Of a stretch of DNA of 64,000 nt, positions 38,757 to 51,350 are shown piece after piece. The DNA is from Amoebidium appalachense (taxonomy: Eukaryota > Ichthyosporea), in contig CAVNZM010000013.1 of the NCBI GenBank assembly GCA_963693365.1, forward strand, positions 3,100,001-3,164,000. Direction: 5' to 3'. Made by a program: the position numbers and the translations under genes. The notes beneath the pieces are model-generated. The model was not told the origin of the DNA, ran no database searches, and saw only the letters and a list, made by a program, of their open reading frames with translations. Each line of letters opens with the position of its first letter. Within the stretch, counting starts at the first letter, position 1.

Positions 38757-39255
38757 ACACACCGTGCACACACACACACACACACACACAAACACGCACG
38801 CACACACACACACACACACACACAGTGTCACACGTGGCACACACAGGAAACAGAGGAGTACATGCATACAAGCACACACCGGGTAACACTAAGTTGAAAT
38901 CCCAAAACACACACACACACCGTGCACGTACATCATCATCTGATTCACAATGATATACACATGCATGCATATGTTTGTGCACTAATATCATGCCATGATA
39001 ATTGCATGAGGGCACTGAGGTCATGCATATGGAATGACATTGTGTCTGCCAGCCGTTGTGTTTGGAGGAGGGGAATTACTAAGGGGACTCCGGGGGGGAC
39101 GGGGGGGGGGGGGGGGAGGGGGGGAGGGGGGGGGGGGGGGGTTCTATTAGTATTACAACAGTGTTGGTCAAACTTTCAAGGTTTCAAGTAAGATCAGCAG
39201 CCGACGTTCGGTCTGACTCTAAAGGGAAGAAAAGGTCGAATGGTGCCAGTGGAGA

Positions 39256-39294
<39 letters not shown>

Positions 39295-39367
39295 CCATAA
39301 TGTCAAATTGGGGAGCCGAGTGGATACGGAAGGGTACATGTGTGTATGTGTGTGTTCTTTTTTTTTT

Positions 39368-39398
<31 letters not shown>

Positions 39399-40346
39399 GG
39401 GAGGGAGGGGGGGGGGGGGGGGGGGGGGAGTCAAAGATGTGCGGCTATTTGACTTGCTTTATTCACGACATTTAACTTAACGGCCATTCTATGCATGCAG
39501 TTGCTGTCTGCCAATGAAGCTTTCAGAGACATATAAAAACGATGTGAAAACATGATTCAATCCCAGCACCGTCCTAAACTAGGATAGGCTGTTTAAGTTT
39601 TGCATAGCTTGAAAAATGTGTGTACACTGACACACATGTGGGATGCCATGAGGTAAGGGATCTTTGGGTTTAAACGGGGAGGGGGGACGGTCCCGGTAGC
39701 ACTCCCGTTTTTTTTTTAGTGCGGGGGGAGGACTGTGGGGAAGGGGGGGGAGGGGGGGGGGGGGGGGAGGGGGAGGGGAGGGGGAGGGGAGGGGGGGGGG
39801 GGGATATTAGTCGGACCCACCCACCCCTCCAGCTAGGAGGGCCCGGGAGGAGGCGGAGGGCACCATACTCGCCGCTCCCCTCGCATGCCTTCCCCCCCCC
39901 CCCCCCCCTCCCCCGGTCCCGCCCTCTCCCTTCGCGGGCCTGGGCAGGGCTCGTGCCCCTTCTCCCCACCGCACGCGCACACACCCATAATTTCACACAT
40001 GCCTGCACACACACGTGCCACACACTGTACGAGGTACACCGCCAGCAATGCCCACCTGATGAACAAGCAGATGAAACTCACCCACACCGCGCACACATTA
40101 CATTCCCGCCACACAGACTCACTTGAACACTGCACGGTGAGCACGATAGCTTGCCCTCAAAATCATAGCTTAGTGATAACTGACCTACGCACACACACAC
40201 GCACGTGTATACACAACACCGCCATCGATCCACCACCGCGACACACACACACAACACGCTGCAGACAAACACGCTCGCACACACATAAACACGTGCATGT
40301 GCACGTGCGTGCACACACACACACACACACATACACACACACACGT

Positions 40347-40391
<45 letters not shown>

Positions 40392-40817
40392 GCTGACACA
40401 CACACACACACACTGACACGGACACACACACACACAAATTTGCGTGCGCACGCGCACACACACTAACACACACACACAGAGAGAGAGAGAGAGACACACA
40501 CAATCTGACACGGACACACACACACAAATACCGGGTCGGCCAATATACATCGACCTTTGAGCCCCAAATCATTTTTGATTGCCAATCCGTTTACTCGTGA
40601 CCTGAAGTTGACGCGGCAGGTATGGATAATCATGTATTGATGATGCCATGAATCTCACTACATAGTATATTTACAACATATTGCCAATCCAGGGTTGGCA
40701 AATTCAGATAGTATAAACATTCATTCCTCTGTTATAACTCCTGTAATCACTATCCAAAAACTGGCCTACTAGGGAAAAACCAAGCTGCAAAACCCCTATA
40801 CCGCTCTGAGACTCTAA
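37335..40817. repeat. Intergenic (CA)n, poly(G)/(C) and T(n)G(n) block
   Basis: After the mannosidase stop come a T(n)G(n) junction (37377-37434), (CA)n arrays (37601-37640, 37675-37716, 38466-38521, 38639-38824, 40314-40386), (CT)n/(C)n/(A)n (38112-38244) and G runs (39097-39142, 39258-39291, 39376-39428). Unique islands (37440-37590, 37740-37980, 38925-39090, 39430-39720, 40540-40817) show no gene. The last is the 3' region of the membrane-protein gene. Confidence 0.85.
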
Positions 40818-42207
40818 CTAACATTCAAAGCTTATTGGTGCCCCTTTTGTCCCATTTTCTACGTTAGTAACAGCGGAAGATATGGACTTACTCGACCAAC
40901 TAGCCTTCACAGTAGGACCAACACTCCCACTTTCCAATACCGGGATATCGATATTTGCATCTCCTAGCCCCACGCGTCTCTCACTCACTAGATGGTACGC
41001 CCACATACCGTAAAACACAACCGCCTGTAAGGTGGCCAGAATAAGAGACCCTACGGATACGCTGCGTGGAAAGCTAGGGTTCGACCTTATGGTGAACAAT
41101 ACTATGTGGAAAAGGGTGACAAATGAAAGCATCCAAAAGCATGAGTGTAGTTGAAGCAAAGGCTGATCCGCGGGCCAAATCATTCTCTTCAGGCGCGGAT
41201 ACAACACAAGCGAAATGAGAAGATCGAGAACTAAAATTAGAACGACCGAACAGTTTAGAAAGTTGTCAGTCCCGAGTATAAGCGAATCAAACGTGTCCTT
41301 TCCAGACTTTCTCTGCATGCAATTAGCGACAGAAACCATGAATGAAAGAACAAACTGCAATGCATAGGTGGCAAACACATACACCAGAGTCAGCCAGTTC
41401 AAATCCATTGGGTTTGGCGACGGATCCATCCACCTCGGGGGGCAAAGTTGCGGCCTGCCCACAACCAATAGAAACAGTCGTACGTTGGCCGTGTTCCAGG
41501 GTCCCAAAACACACGGCACACCGAGACAAAGGATAAATGTGAACGTGATATCCAGCCATTCGGGCGGCTCTACGGGGGGCATCTTGTCGAAATATATGGA
41601 GAAATACCCCTCGCGAAAACAGAACACATTCAGCATCAGCCCGGTGGCAATAAGACACGGCCTGGACATGGCGTGGGGCCAAGGTCTCGGTCGTGCGTAT
41701 TGATAGCTCAGTAACACCGTGCACACAAGAGCCAGTAACTGCACGCCGCATAATGAAAATGCGCTCAACGCCACCCAATCCAACAACGTGTTTGTGTCGT
41801 TTCCGTACGTAGTCGCGATGCTGATGTCGTAGCCGGGGATGATGCTAAAGTTTGGCTCCATTCCATCTTTCCCTGTCATACGAACAAGAGCAACGTAGTA
41901 GAGTGCCACCATGATCACCGGCACAAACAGGGAAAAAAGGAACTTGACCGGGGTGCAGCGCACGAATGGTTGTGGCCGCTTCGGTGTTTGCCTGTGGTTG
42001 GACAGGAACGGAAAATGTCAGTTAAACGGAAGGATAGGATAATGTGATGCGACACGTGTGCGTGTATGTGCCATTTGCATGCACAAGAGAGTAAGCGGAA
42101 AATCTTTGTGAGCTGGGTGTGTGTGTGCGCGATGGGCACGTGCATGCCCTGTCTGTGCACAGTGTTCTCGCTATTTGTGTGTGTGATTTTGCCGTGTGTG
42201 TGTGTGT

Positions 42208-42274
<67 letters not shown>

Positions 42275-42283
42275 CGTGTGTGT

Positions 42284-42340
<57 letters not shown>

Positions 42341-42507
42341 TGTGTGTTTGTATATGTGTGTGTGTATTTCACAGTCAAAGAAGCCTGGGAGAAGGAACCC
42401 TTGGAAGGGAGGGAGAGGGGGGCGAGGGAGAGGGGTAGCTGACTACAGCTACGAAGGACTGGCAACAAGAAAAAGGGGGGGGGGGGGGGGGGGGAAGGGG
42501 GAAAAAA

Positions 42508-42542
<35 letters not shown>

Positions 42543-42701
42543 CTCTTTTCAGGTCTCTTACCTCTCCAAAAGGTCTACCCCCAGCTTGGGCTCATCTATT
42601 GAGTTTTGGTCCTCCATGGGAGAACATGCTGCTGCATCAGGAACATAATCATGCTTGGTGCTGGAGAATTCTAGCGGTTGCGTGATTTTGGGGTTATCCA
42701 T
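40818..42701 (-). CDS. Polytopic membrane protein with about eight spans, family not recognised
   Basis: Exon 1 (42562-42701) and exon 2 (40818-41991) join in phase 2 (GAGAG/GTAAGA..CCACAG) to give 437 aa. The first 60 residues are hydrophilic and presumably cytosolic. About eight hydrophobic helices follow, near residues 70-90, 122-148, 160-180, 195-225, 255-275, 298-320, 332-356 and 368-392. The tail of about 45 residues is Ser-rich and ends SFEC. Charged loops contain [12 protein letters not shown] and [10 protein letters not shown]. An NFS and an NDT sequon follow the first span, so that loop may be luminal. I recognise no transporter or receptor signature; a GPCR is unlikely given the span count and lack of motifs. 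The intron (41992-42561) holds a long (GT)n. Confidence 0.8.
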
Positions 42702-44400
42702 TCTCTATACCTTCTTGTGCTATGTTAAACCAGACATAACCCTCTGATTGAAACGCAGTGGTTGATGTGATAAAGAAGAATGTAATGGGGACCGATATGA
42801 AAACACGTACACATACATTTAATGCACGTGTGTGTGGGTTTGTGCGTATGCAATATATGTATGCCACAGCTGTATCTATGTATGTGAGTATGTATGTATG
42901 TATCAGGTGATAACTGTGTCTGGCTGTCTCCCTTGTTTTAGCACTCGCAGGATGAACTTTTCACCCTTAAGCTGTCGTGTTGGTTTGCGTGCACTACGTA
43001 CACAGCAGAACCTTCACTATAACCACAGAAAGGTCTACGTTTACTCGCTCTGTTTTGCGTCCCTGCACCTCCTACAATACGCGATTGATACTTCAAAAAA
43101 ATAGGGTTGAGCCTACAGTAAAGAACGAAAAACGTATAGTCAAGCGAGAAAACTCGGTGGTGTTTCAACGTGCCTGCCACTGCTTGTTCGGAAACGGAGA
43201 CTCGTGAGACAGTATACGTATGAAGTTTCCATGGGAGACTGAGTGAGTGAAATGTTCGACTAGTTCGCTCTGGGGTGACGTCCCCATATACTCCCGTACG
43301 TGTCACATGAATTCGAAGCCGTTTGCAGAGGCTGCCATTATTCGCCTCTTATGTGAATAGACCAAAGGGTTGTTATTGGATAGTTTATCAAAGAGTATAC
43401 AGTATGTCTTTTTCTATGTACTTTTCTCTATACCAATATGCAATTTGGGTGTGCCACACTTCCCATTTAAACAGTACCGTGAAATTCCGAGTCTCAATTT
43501 ACTGTGGAATGTTTGACAGATGCTAAAGTAAGTAATGATTGGCTGTTGGCGCATCCCGCATTCCGGTTGGATTGTTCTATCCATTCTCTAATCCTATTGG
43601 TTTCTTGCACAGTCGGTCGCGGACTGGAGTCGAGAGTGACAGGCAGTCTCGGGCAGTCGGGGCAGGGGGTGAACTCGTTTTCGGCTGGTGGCAGCCTGGT
43701 GCCGTTCGTGAATATTTTGGCAAAAATTTCCCCTGTCTGGATGGCCCTATTAGAGCGGCCACCAACCGTTTTTAGGGGTAGTTTTTCATAGCTTTGGCTG
43801 TATTAGAGCCAGGCCGGTTGAAAATTGGTGGACCTAACCGCAAAAAATCAGGGACACTTTTCGGAGTTTAGGGACGATTCGTTGGCCAAAGACACACTAC
43901 AATAATCAATTTCACAGCCTGGATCCGTGAGTGACGCCATGTTTCGCCCCGGGGACCGGGGTGCCGACTCCCGAGCAGGCAGACAGAGCAAGTTCTGTGC
44001 AAGGCCTCCGTTGTATCCGTGTAGGAGGCCTTGGTTCTGTGGCGATAGCCACGTGACGTGCATGTGTACGGTACCTATGTACGAATATCAGCAAACAACC
44101 ATGTATGTAGGACGTGTACTGTACGTATTTCTACCGTATACGCGTACATGTGGGTGTATTAGATAAGGGCAGCAGGCCCGGATGTGGGTAAGCGGGTCCC
44201 CGCTTCACTGTCACTCACCTGTGGCGCAGTACTATGATTCTTTGTACATACATACGTGCCCGTCGCGATCGCAATCACTGATGCTGAGCACACATGTTGC
44301 AACGGCAACACGAGTCGCACGGGAGGACTGTCACGTGACTGGCCAGGTGTGGGAAAAACATGGCACAAACACACAAACACATACACATGTACACGTTACA
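42702..44400. other. Unique intergenic DNA
   Basis: Upstream region of the membrane-protein gene. Several CCAAT/ATTGG motifs occur at 43540-43610. Open frames are short and match nothing; the GC-rich part (43600-44050) has frames on both strands without domains. No gene is supported. Confidence 0.5.
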
Positions 44401-44426
44401 CACTCACACACACACACTCACGCACA

Positions 44427-45004
<578 letters not shown>

Positions 45005-45101
45005 GTGACACACACACACACGTGTCATGAACACGTATGCCGCACATGCACATATATACACGCACACACGCGCGCACACACACACATATATACACACACA
45101 A

Positions 45102-45690
45102 GGGGGGCGGGTTGGTGCAATGGTAAGATCTCTGCGTGTCAAGCTCAAAGTCGCAGGATCGATCCTGGTTACTTCCGATTTTTTTCTGCCTCGACGGTCC
45201 ACCGGTCTGGCCGCCCCCTAGAAGCCATCACCCCAGACCACGTCAAAGCAGCACCACCAATTTGTTATCACCCGGCCGTAAGACATGACGTCATGAACAG
45301 CACCGGCCCTCTGACGTCGACGGCGCGCCGCTTGGGCATCCCGGCCCAACGTTCAAGTGGGAGACCAATCCGAGTCACCGGCCACGGTTCGGGTCAGCGT
45401 CCTGGGCATGGGGTCTTCCCTTTCAAGTCTTTATGTTTGTGTATGTGTCCCGGGTCGCTCCCGGCTGGTGTTGTTAAAGTGAGCTGTGCTCATTTCCCCA
45501 CTAGCGTTGCTGCGGCTAGAACCGTGGGATAAGGCGTAACTAAAAATAGTGCCAGTTGGGGTCAATTAGAATCCTGACTTATGAGTGTGCTATACAGTAC
45601 GATCTGTGTCTAGGCGGAAGACGGTAAGCTCCCCTGAGGCAGTGCCTCGCCGGGAGTGAAACGGGATAAAATAAAAAAAAAAAAAATATA
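45102..45690 (+). mobile_element. tRNA-derived SINE with a LINE-like 3' tail
   Basis: About 590 bp inserted into a (CA)n array. The 5' end resembles a tRNA gene with pol III boxes: A box TGGTGCAATGG at 45113-45123 and B box GGATCGATCC at 45156-45165. A unique GC-rich body of about 440 bp follows. The 3' end (about 45617-45690) holds a hairpin (CTCCC, GAGGC, GCCTC, GGGAG in order) and ends GGGATAAAATAAAA. This tail matches the 3' end of the LINE in this window. Flanking TATACACACAC on both sides could be a target-site duplication but lies in CA repeats and is not decisive. The tRNA part is not a functional tRNA: the anticodon arm and acceptor do not fold cleanly. Confidence 0.8.
45113..45166 (+). 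promoter_or_regulatory. Internal RNA polymerase III promoter (A and B boxes) of the SINE
   Basis: TGGTGCAATGG and GGATCGATCC are spaced 43 nt start to start, within the normal range. The B box differs from GGTTCGANTCC at a few bases. Confidence 0.65.
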
Positions 45691-46191
45691 CACACACGAA
45701 CACACACACATACACACACCAACGCGTACGTTCTGGTACACGATGTGTAATAGTACACATCTCTGCACACACGCATGCGCACACAGTCTCACACCCACAC
45801 ACATGTCCACCACACACCCGACACACGTGCACACACGCACGCGTGCGCACATACATACATACACACATGCAAGCACTGTACACTCACACTCACAAATTAG
45901 CACACACACACACACGTACACATAAGAACACACAGTCAAACACACGCACACACGCCACACAAGTACACACACACGCACACACGCGCACACACACACATTG
46001 AATCAGGTAAGGCTTCTGTTTGTTATGAATTTGAATCTTGGAGGGGTGGTAGTATTATAAATGGATGTGGGGGGGGAGAGAGAAAAGGGGGGGGGGGGGG
46101 GGACGTCCGTAGCCACCCTGATCACGACGGGGCCAGGCCGTGGCCGGGGAGGGAGACTACCCCGGCTGCCCAGAATGGTGGTGGTGGTGGT

Positions 46192-46225
<34 letters not shown>

Positions 46226-47269
46226 GGGGGGTGGACACCGCTATCATAGTAAAGGTCCTAAATGGCCATCCCATTCGGACCAATAATGTGCATAATTTCG
46301 AAAACCTTTCTCAGCTGCAGTCAAGACATGTTGGTATTGGTATTGGCATCCTCATTATAAATTAGCATCTCAGTTGAATTGGGAGGCCGTGACATGCTTA
46401 TGTTAGCTAGGTATTCCCCCCCCCCCCCCCCCCCCCCCCCCCACACCCCACCCCCCACCCCCTCCCTCTTCCCCCCCCCGGCCTTCCTCCCTGTCCCCTC
46501 CCCGGTCTTCCTCCCCCTCCACCCCCCACAACCCTCCCTCCCACCGGTCCCACCACCACCACCACCCATGCACCGGATGCCTGCGGGGTTTTCCCCTCTC
46601 TACACCCCTTATGATCTCGACATACCAAGTGCGCAGGTTACTTGTCTCTCACTCGCCCTACTATCATGATGATCAGTAATGCTCACTTCACATTCCCCCT
46701 CCCCTCACCCCCTCGCCCCCCCACCCCCACCCCCACCCCCCCTTCCTCCCATCCCCCCCACCGCCCCTACTGCTACTAACGGCTTGTTATAATTTCCCGT
46801 ACATCTTCACTCAACCTCTTTCCAATACAACTATGGTTACAAGTGCATGCCCTCCCCCCCCCCCCCCCCCCTCTCCCTCCCAAATAAAGAAACTGGCTTA
46901 TCACCCTTCTACTTCCGTTATTTGATCTGAGTTTTGATGTAGTGTACACAAGTAAACTATGCGGGTTTGTCCAAAGCCATCAAAAACACACACACATTAG
47001 TTGAATATTTAGTGTGTATTGGGGGGGGAAAACCCATCTTTTTTTATCAGATGACACTGTGAAGGGGTCGAGAGGAGAGGGACCAGGGACAGGCTGCTTC
47101 CTCCCTCTTGCGGCTGACCCCTTGGTGGCTGGTGGGGAGGGGCAAGGGAGGTGAGGGGTGGGTGAAGGGTGGGTGGATGGATTGGCTTTCTCCCCCCTTT
47201 TCTTTTCTTTTCTTTTTTTTTTGTTTGTTTGTGTGTGTGTGTGTGGAGGGAGGGCCCAGAAGAGGAGAG

Positions 47270-47302
<33 letters not shown>

Positions 47303-47568
47303 TTGTGAGGGTTTGTTCAGCAAGTAGTATGGGTGACCTCTTGGACTCTGGGGTTGGCTGAGGCAGTCGCACCAGCACACCGTTCATTTGCCTGCAACCA
47401 CCACCTCTCTTCCCCCCCCTCCCCCCCCCCCCCTCCCCCCCCCCCTCCCTCCCCCTCCCCCCCCCCCCCCCCCCCCCCCAAACCCACTTCTCCGTGTCCC
47501 CACCCTCCCTCCCCACTTCCCCCCCGGCCCGTCTCCCTTCTTGTGTCTGTGTTATCTGCCTTGGTCAG
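45691..47568. other. Intergenic CA-rich, G-rich and C-rich DNA
   Basis: CA-rich sequence to 46000, G runs at 46086-46102 and 46189-46232, C-rich at 46418-46560 and 46680-46880, G run at 47268-47295, and C-rich to 47525. An exon-like piece at about 46568-46638 (Pro-rich codons, MHRMPAGFSPLY.., ending CAG/GTTACT) may belong with the candidate exons just downstream. Confidence 0.5.
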
Positions 47569-47725
47569 GAATTGTGTTTGTGGATTCAATGGGTGCATGT
47601 GTGTTTGTCACAAGCGTGCTTGCCAAGTGGGTGAATCAAGGTGCATGTAAGTGGCTATGTATCTATGTGTGTGTGTGGTGGTGGTGGTGGTGGTGGTGGT
47701 GGTGGTGGTGGTGTGTGTGTGTGTG

Positions 47726-47777
<52 letters not shown>

Positions 47778-47932
47778 TGGGGAGAGGGGGGGGAGAGTGG
47801 GGAGCCTGGGAGGGATGATGTGGTCTGCCTGTCTGGGAGGAGAGGAGAGGAAAAGGGGGATCTAAAATCTTTTTTGTTTATTCGAAAATCTTCTTTCTTG
47901 TCCACGTGTAGATGCGGTTGTTGCTTTTGGAG

Positions 47933-47939
<7 letters not shown>
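47569..47939 (+). CDS. Candidate internal exons of an unrecognised gene
   Basis: A first exon, 47569-47646, lies between a TTGGTCAG acceptor and a GTAAGT donor. It reads IVFVDSMGACVFV, then LAKWVNQGA, a hydrophobic stretch. A second small exon (about 47922-47939) follows a GTGTAG acceptor in matching phase and reads AVVAFGDF before a (GT)n donor. A downstream acceptor at about 48388 continues open. The DSMG core resembles a nucleophile elbow but lacks the first glycine, so I name no family. Only exon borders and composition support this; both termini are unknown. Confidence 0.25.
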
Positions 47940-48014
<75 letters not shown>

Positions 48015-48027
48015 CACGCGCGCGCGC

Positions 48028-48118
<91 letters not shown>
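47936..48118 (+). repeat. (GT)n with a (CG)n core
   Basis: About 70 bp of GT, a (GC)n palindromic core at about 48008-48030, and about 88 bp more of GT: an extreme alternating purine-pyrimidine tract. Confidence 0.97.
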
Positions 48119-48120
<2 letters not shown>

Positions 48121-48333
48121 GGGAGGGAGGGAGGGGGAGGGATTTATGATTTGTAAGCTCAAAAGCCCTAGTCCCCTCCCCCCCCCTCTCTCCTCCAGCC
48201 AATCCCCGAGGATCCCCGAGGCTCCTTCCCCCCTCCCCTCACGTCCCCCCCCGTGCCCCCCCCCCCCCCCCCCCCCCCCCCGTTCTCCCCTCCCCCTCTC
48301 TCTTTTTTTGTTTGTAAGCTCCCCCCCCCCCTC

Positions 48334-48367
<34 letters not shown>

Positions 48368-48515
48368 CCATCATGACACACACAGCCGCATGCGCACACC
48401 AACACTACCTACTCCACTAGGGTCACCACCGGCACAGCCACAACCATCAACCCACTAAGTCTTTGTGAAGCTTCTAAAAGGGAAAAAGAATGGAGGGGAG
48501 AAGCAAAGGGGGAAA

Positions 48516-48549
<34 letters not shown>

Positions 48550-48744
48550 GGATGTTGGGAAGGATGCCTGGGCAGGGGGGGGGGGGGGGGAGGGGGGAGG
48601 GCTCCACATACATACATGGCGTTTGTCTTGTGGGAGGGGGGGGGGGGGGGGGGGAGGGGGAGGAGGCTCGAGGGGAAGGGGGAAGCCTTATACATGTATT
48701 ATCTGGTGGAAATAGACGGATGATTTTTTTAGTATGGAACTTGC
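48119..48744. repeat. Poly(C) and poly(G) block
   Basis: C runs at 48257-48280 and 48321-48366, then G runs at 48520-48546, 48577-48590 and 48639-48654. No gene is supported apart from a possible exon at about 48388-48480. Confidence 0.8.
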
Positions 48745-48966
48745 TAAAGCAGAATTATTCTACTAAGAGCAATATAATTTTGCTTTATGCAAGTTTATCC
48801 TGCTGCGGGGAGCAGAATAATTCTGCTGCTTATAATAATTCTGCTTCTAGCAGTCTAATTCAGTTTTGTCAGAATAATTCTGCTCTTGGCAGAATAATTC
48901 AGCTTTGTCAGAATAATCCTGCTCTTGGCAGAATAATTCAGCTTTTAGCAGAATAATTCTGCTCGG
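48745..48966. repeat. Cluster of about ten palindromic GCAGAATAATTCTGC units
   Basis: Units of about 20-22 bp, each a near-perfect inverted repeat around GCAGAAT-A-ATTCTGC, are joined by CTTGG, TTGT or TTAG spacers. Some are diverged (AATTCAGC, AATCCTGC). The block is AT-rich, unlike its surroundings. Confidence 0.85.
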
Positions 48967-49275
48967 AGCAAGTCGTCTCAGTCAATGTGGTTGGCCACTC
49001 ATAAAAGGCCTTCTCATCCCTCTTCGTGGCACATTACTTATCCGAAACTTTTCACTTGGGCGACTCTCAGATCATTCAAGTGCCCACAGTACCTCAAATC
49101 ACAAAGGGTGAAGCAATCCAAAAAAAAAAACCCCCCAGCGAACATGCAGCAAATCCATAAGCTTGGATCTGTTTTCTTTGCCTCCCCACTTTTTTTGGCT
49201 TTCCAAAGCTCTTTCCCAATGTATCATTGTTGTTCCCATTATGACAACCCCCCCACCCCTCCCCCCTCCCCCCCC

Positions 49276-49307
<32 letters not shown>

Positions 49308-49550
49308 AAAAAAAAATATAAAAAAAGGGAAAAAAAAAAGAAAAAAAAAAAAAAACACACACACACATCACCCACCCATCAGCCCGCCCAGTCTCAAGCC
49401 CTTCTTTTTCAGGCTCCGTCGCTTTTTTTTTTTTTTTTTTTTTTTTTCCCCCGGCGCAGCACTACATATGGAGGCCGGGAGAGGTTACGAGGGGGGGAAG
49501 GGGGAGAGAGAGGGGGGGGGGGGGGGGGGGGGGGGGTGATTGAAATAAGA
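48967..49550. other. Intergenic, with a C(n)A(n) junction
   Basis: Unique 48967-49250, then poly(C) into poly(A) (49276-49355), a T run (49424-49447) and G runs. No gene is seen. Confidence 0.6.
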
Positions 49551-49679
49551 AAATAAGATGTGCCAGGCTTTGCGTGATGGTTCTTTTTAAGAGGGCAGAG
49601 AAAGGGGACTCGAGCATATTCGGGTGGAAGGACAGGACGGGGAAGGGGGGAGAAGGGGAGGGGAGAAGGGGTTGGGGGT

Positions 49680-49712
<33 letters not shown>

Positions 49713-50070
49713 ATCGGCGAAGGGCTAATCATTCAGCAGCTGTTAGCAGGCGGTCTTATATATATAGGGGCTGCCTTAGCAAACCTTGAGGAGAACACGA
49801 ACCTTAACTGCAAAAAACCACCAACATAGTGGCATATGCGTCTTGTGTGGGCGGTCACCAAACTGACGGGGATGATATCAGCTGGTGGTGAATGCACAAA
49901 GTTGTGGCTGTAATTGTGGGACAGGATGTGCTACTGACAGATCAATGTAGCCCTTATTTATAACTGTTTTTAGGGACTTACAGTTAGGATCAAAACCAAA
50001 TTGTATCCATGCAGCCAATTTGTGAGCAAAACTTATCCGCTACTATAAAACCTCATCTCCCCCCCCCCCC
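49551..50070 (+). repeat. Dispersed repeat family R, copy A
   Basis: Shares an ordered series of blocks with 62950-63450: TTTGCGTGATGGTTCTT, GAGGGCAGA, CATATTC, a G run, GGCGGT, ACTGACGGG, ATCAGCTG, AATGCACAAAGT, GTGGCTGT and GATCAATG, then ACCAAATTGTATCCATGCAG and a C run. Identity looks near 70-75 percent. No coding capacity is evident. Confidence 0.75.
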
Positions 50071-50219
50071 CCCCCCCCCACCCACCCACCCTCACCCCCC
50101 CCCCCCCCCCTCCCCCTCCCCCCCCCTCAGGGGATCATCGCTCTATCCCTCGAGGAGTCCCCAACATCCCGGCCCCAATACACCTCTTTCCCGAAACAGA
50201 GGCTCCAAATTCACTACTA

Positions 50220-50258
<39 letters not shown>

Positions 50259-51169
50259 AAAAAAAGAGAAAAATAGTCAATAGCTTAGTTGAAGTTAACT
50301 ATCTCCCCCCCTCCCCCCGTCTTTCAAAAAAAAAAAAAAAAAAAAAAAGTTAGAAATAGAAAAATGAAGAAAAAAAGGAAAAAGAGGTACAGCGTCAACT
50401 TGTCTCCTCCGATTTCCTCCGTCGACCTCCCCCCTCCCCCCCCCCCCCCCTCCTCTTCCCATCCCCACCTCCCCCCCCCCCCCCCCCCCCCTTGCCGCCG
50501 AGTCCCACCCACTCTTATTTCCTTCCTCCCCCCGTCCCACCCCGTCACAGGAATTTGTGCACCGGGAATATTTTTTGCACTCAGATTCAATGTCTCTGAG
50601 TCCCAGACTGTATAGAAAAGACCACCGTAACCTTATGCAATGTATAGAGAAATAACACGTTTTCTCGTTTTCTAAAGTAGTTTTTTTTGCCTGTTCAGAT
50701 GATTATGTATTTTCAGATGCTCAACAATTCTGCTCTAGTAGTATGCTGAATATTTTCACTGACTCGACTCCAGCTTCCACTCGCATGAATCCCCCCCCCC
50801 CCCCCTCCCCCCCCCCCCCCCTCTCTCTCTCTACCCCCCCCCCCCCCCCCTTCCCCCCCTTCCCCCCTCTGGCCCCCGTTACGTCGTAAAGGGGGTTTAA
50901 TTAAGGGGGTTTAAGATTAAAACAGCTACTATGACTCGTGTTAATCACATATCTAGACCAACATACATGGCCATGACGCACGAAAAAAAATCATGTAGCA
51001 ACCAGTCATATAAACCGTCCAGAGCAATCATCTTTCTGGTGTGAAAATTTCCTGTGACCCCCCCCCCCCCTCCCCCTCCCCCCCCCCCCCCTCCCCCCGG
51101 CCCTCATAGTCTCAAGCCCTTCTTATAAAATTCTATTTTCTATCTGTTTTTTTTTGTCTTTTTCGCAAC
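50071..51169. other. Intergenic homopolymer runs and unique DNA
   Basis: C(n)A(n) junctions at 50221-50265 and 50325-50348, C runs at 50440-50490, 50790-50850 and 51058-51095, and unique DNA at 50540-50780 and 50880-51050. No gene is seen. Confidence 0.6.
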
Positions 51170-51256
51170 GGTAGATGTGACAGAGGCCAGAAGGGGTTTT
51201 GAAGGTCTGGGCAAGCATCGGGGGGGGGGGGGGGGGGGGGGGGGGAGAGGGGGTTG

Positions 51257-51303
<47 letters not shown>

Positions 51304-51343
51304 GGAGGGGGGTTTGCAAGTGCTGTGCGCACCAAGCTCTGCG
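51170..51343 (+). repeat. Dispersed repeat family R, copy B, left part (split by the LINE)
   Basis: GATGTGACAGAGGCCAGAAG and GGGCAAGCATC, then a G run and GTTTGCAAGTGCTGTGCGC, match copy C at 63513-63613. It ends in the 14-bp target-site duplication (51330-51343) and resumes past the LINE at 62958. Confidence 0.75.
51330..51343. repeat. Target-site duplication of the LINE (3' side)
   Basis: CACCAAGCTCTGCG here is identical to 62944-62957 on the far side of the element. Confidence 0.92.
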
Positions 51344-51350
51344 AATTTTT

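Noticed and set aside
45102-45180. A tRNA gene
   Set aside because: A and B boxes are present but the acceptor and anticodon stems do not pair well, and the sequence runs on into a SINE body.
48745-48966. A CRISPR array
   Set aside because: The units are palindromes without equal-length unique spacers, and the genome is eukaryotic.
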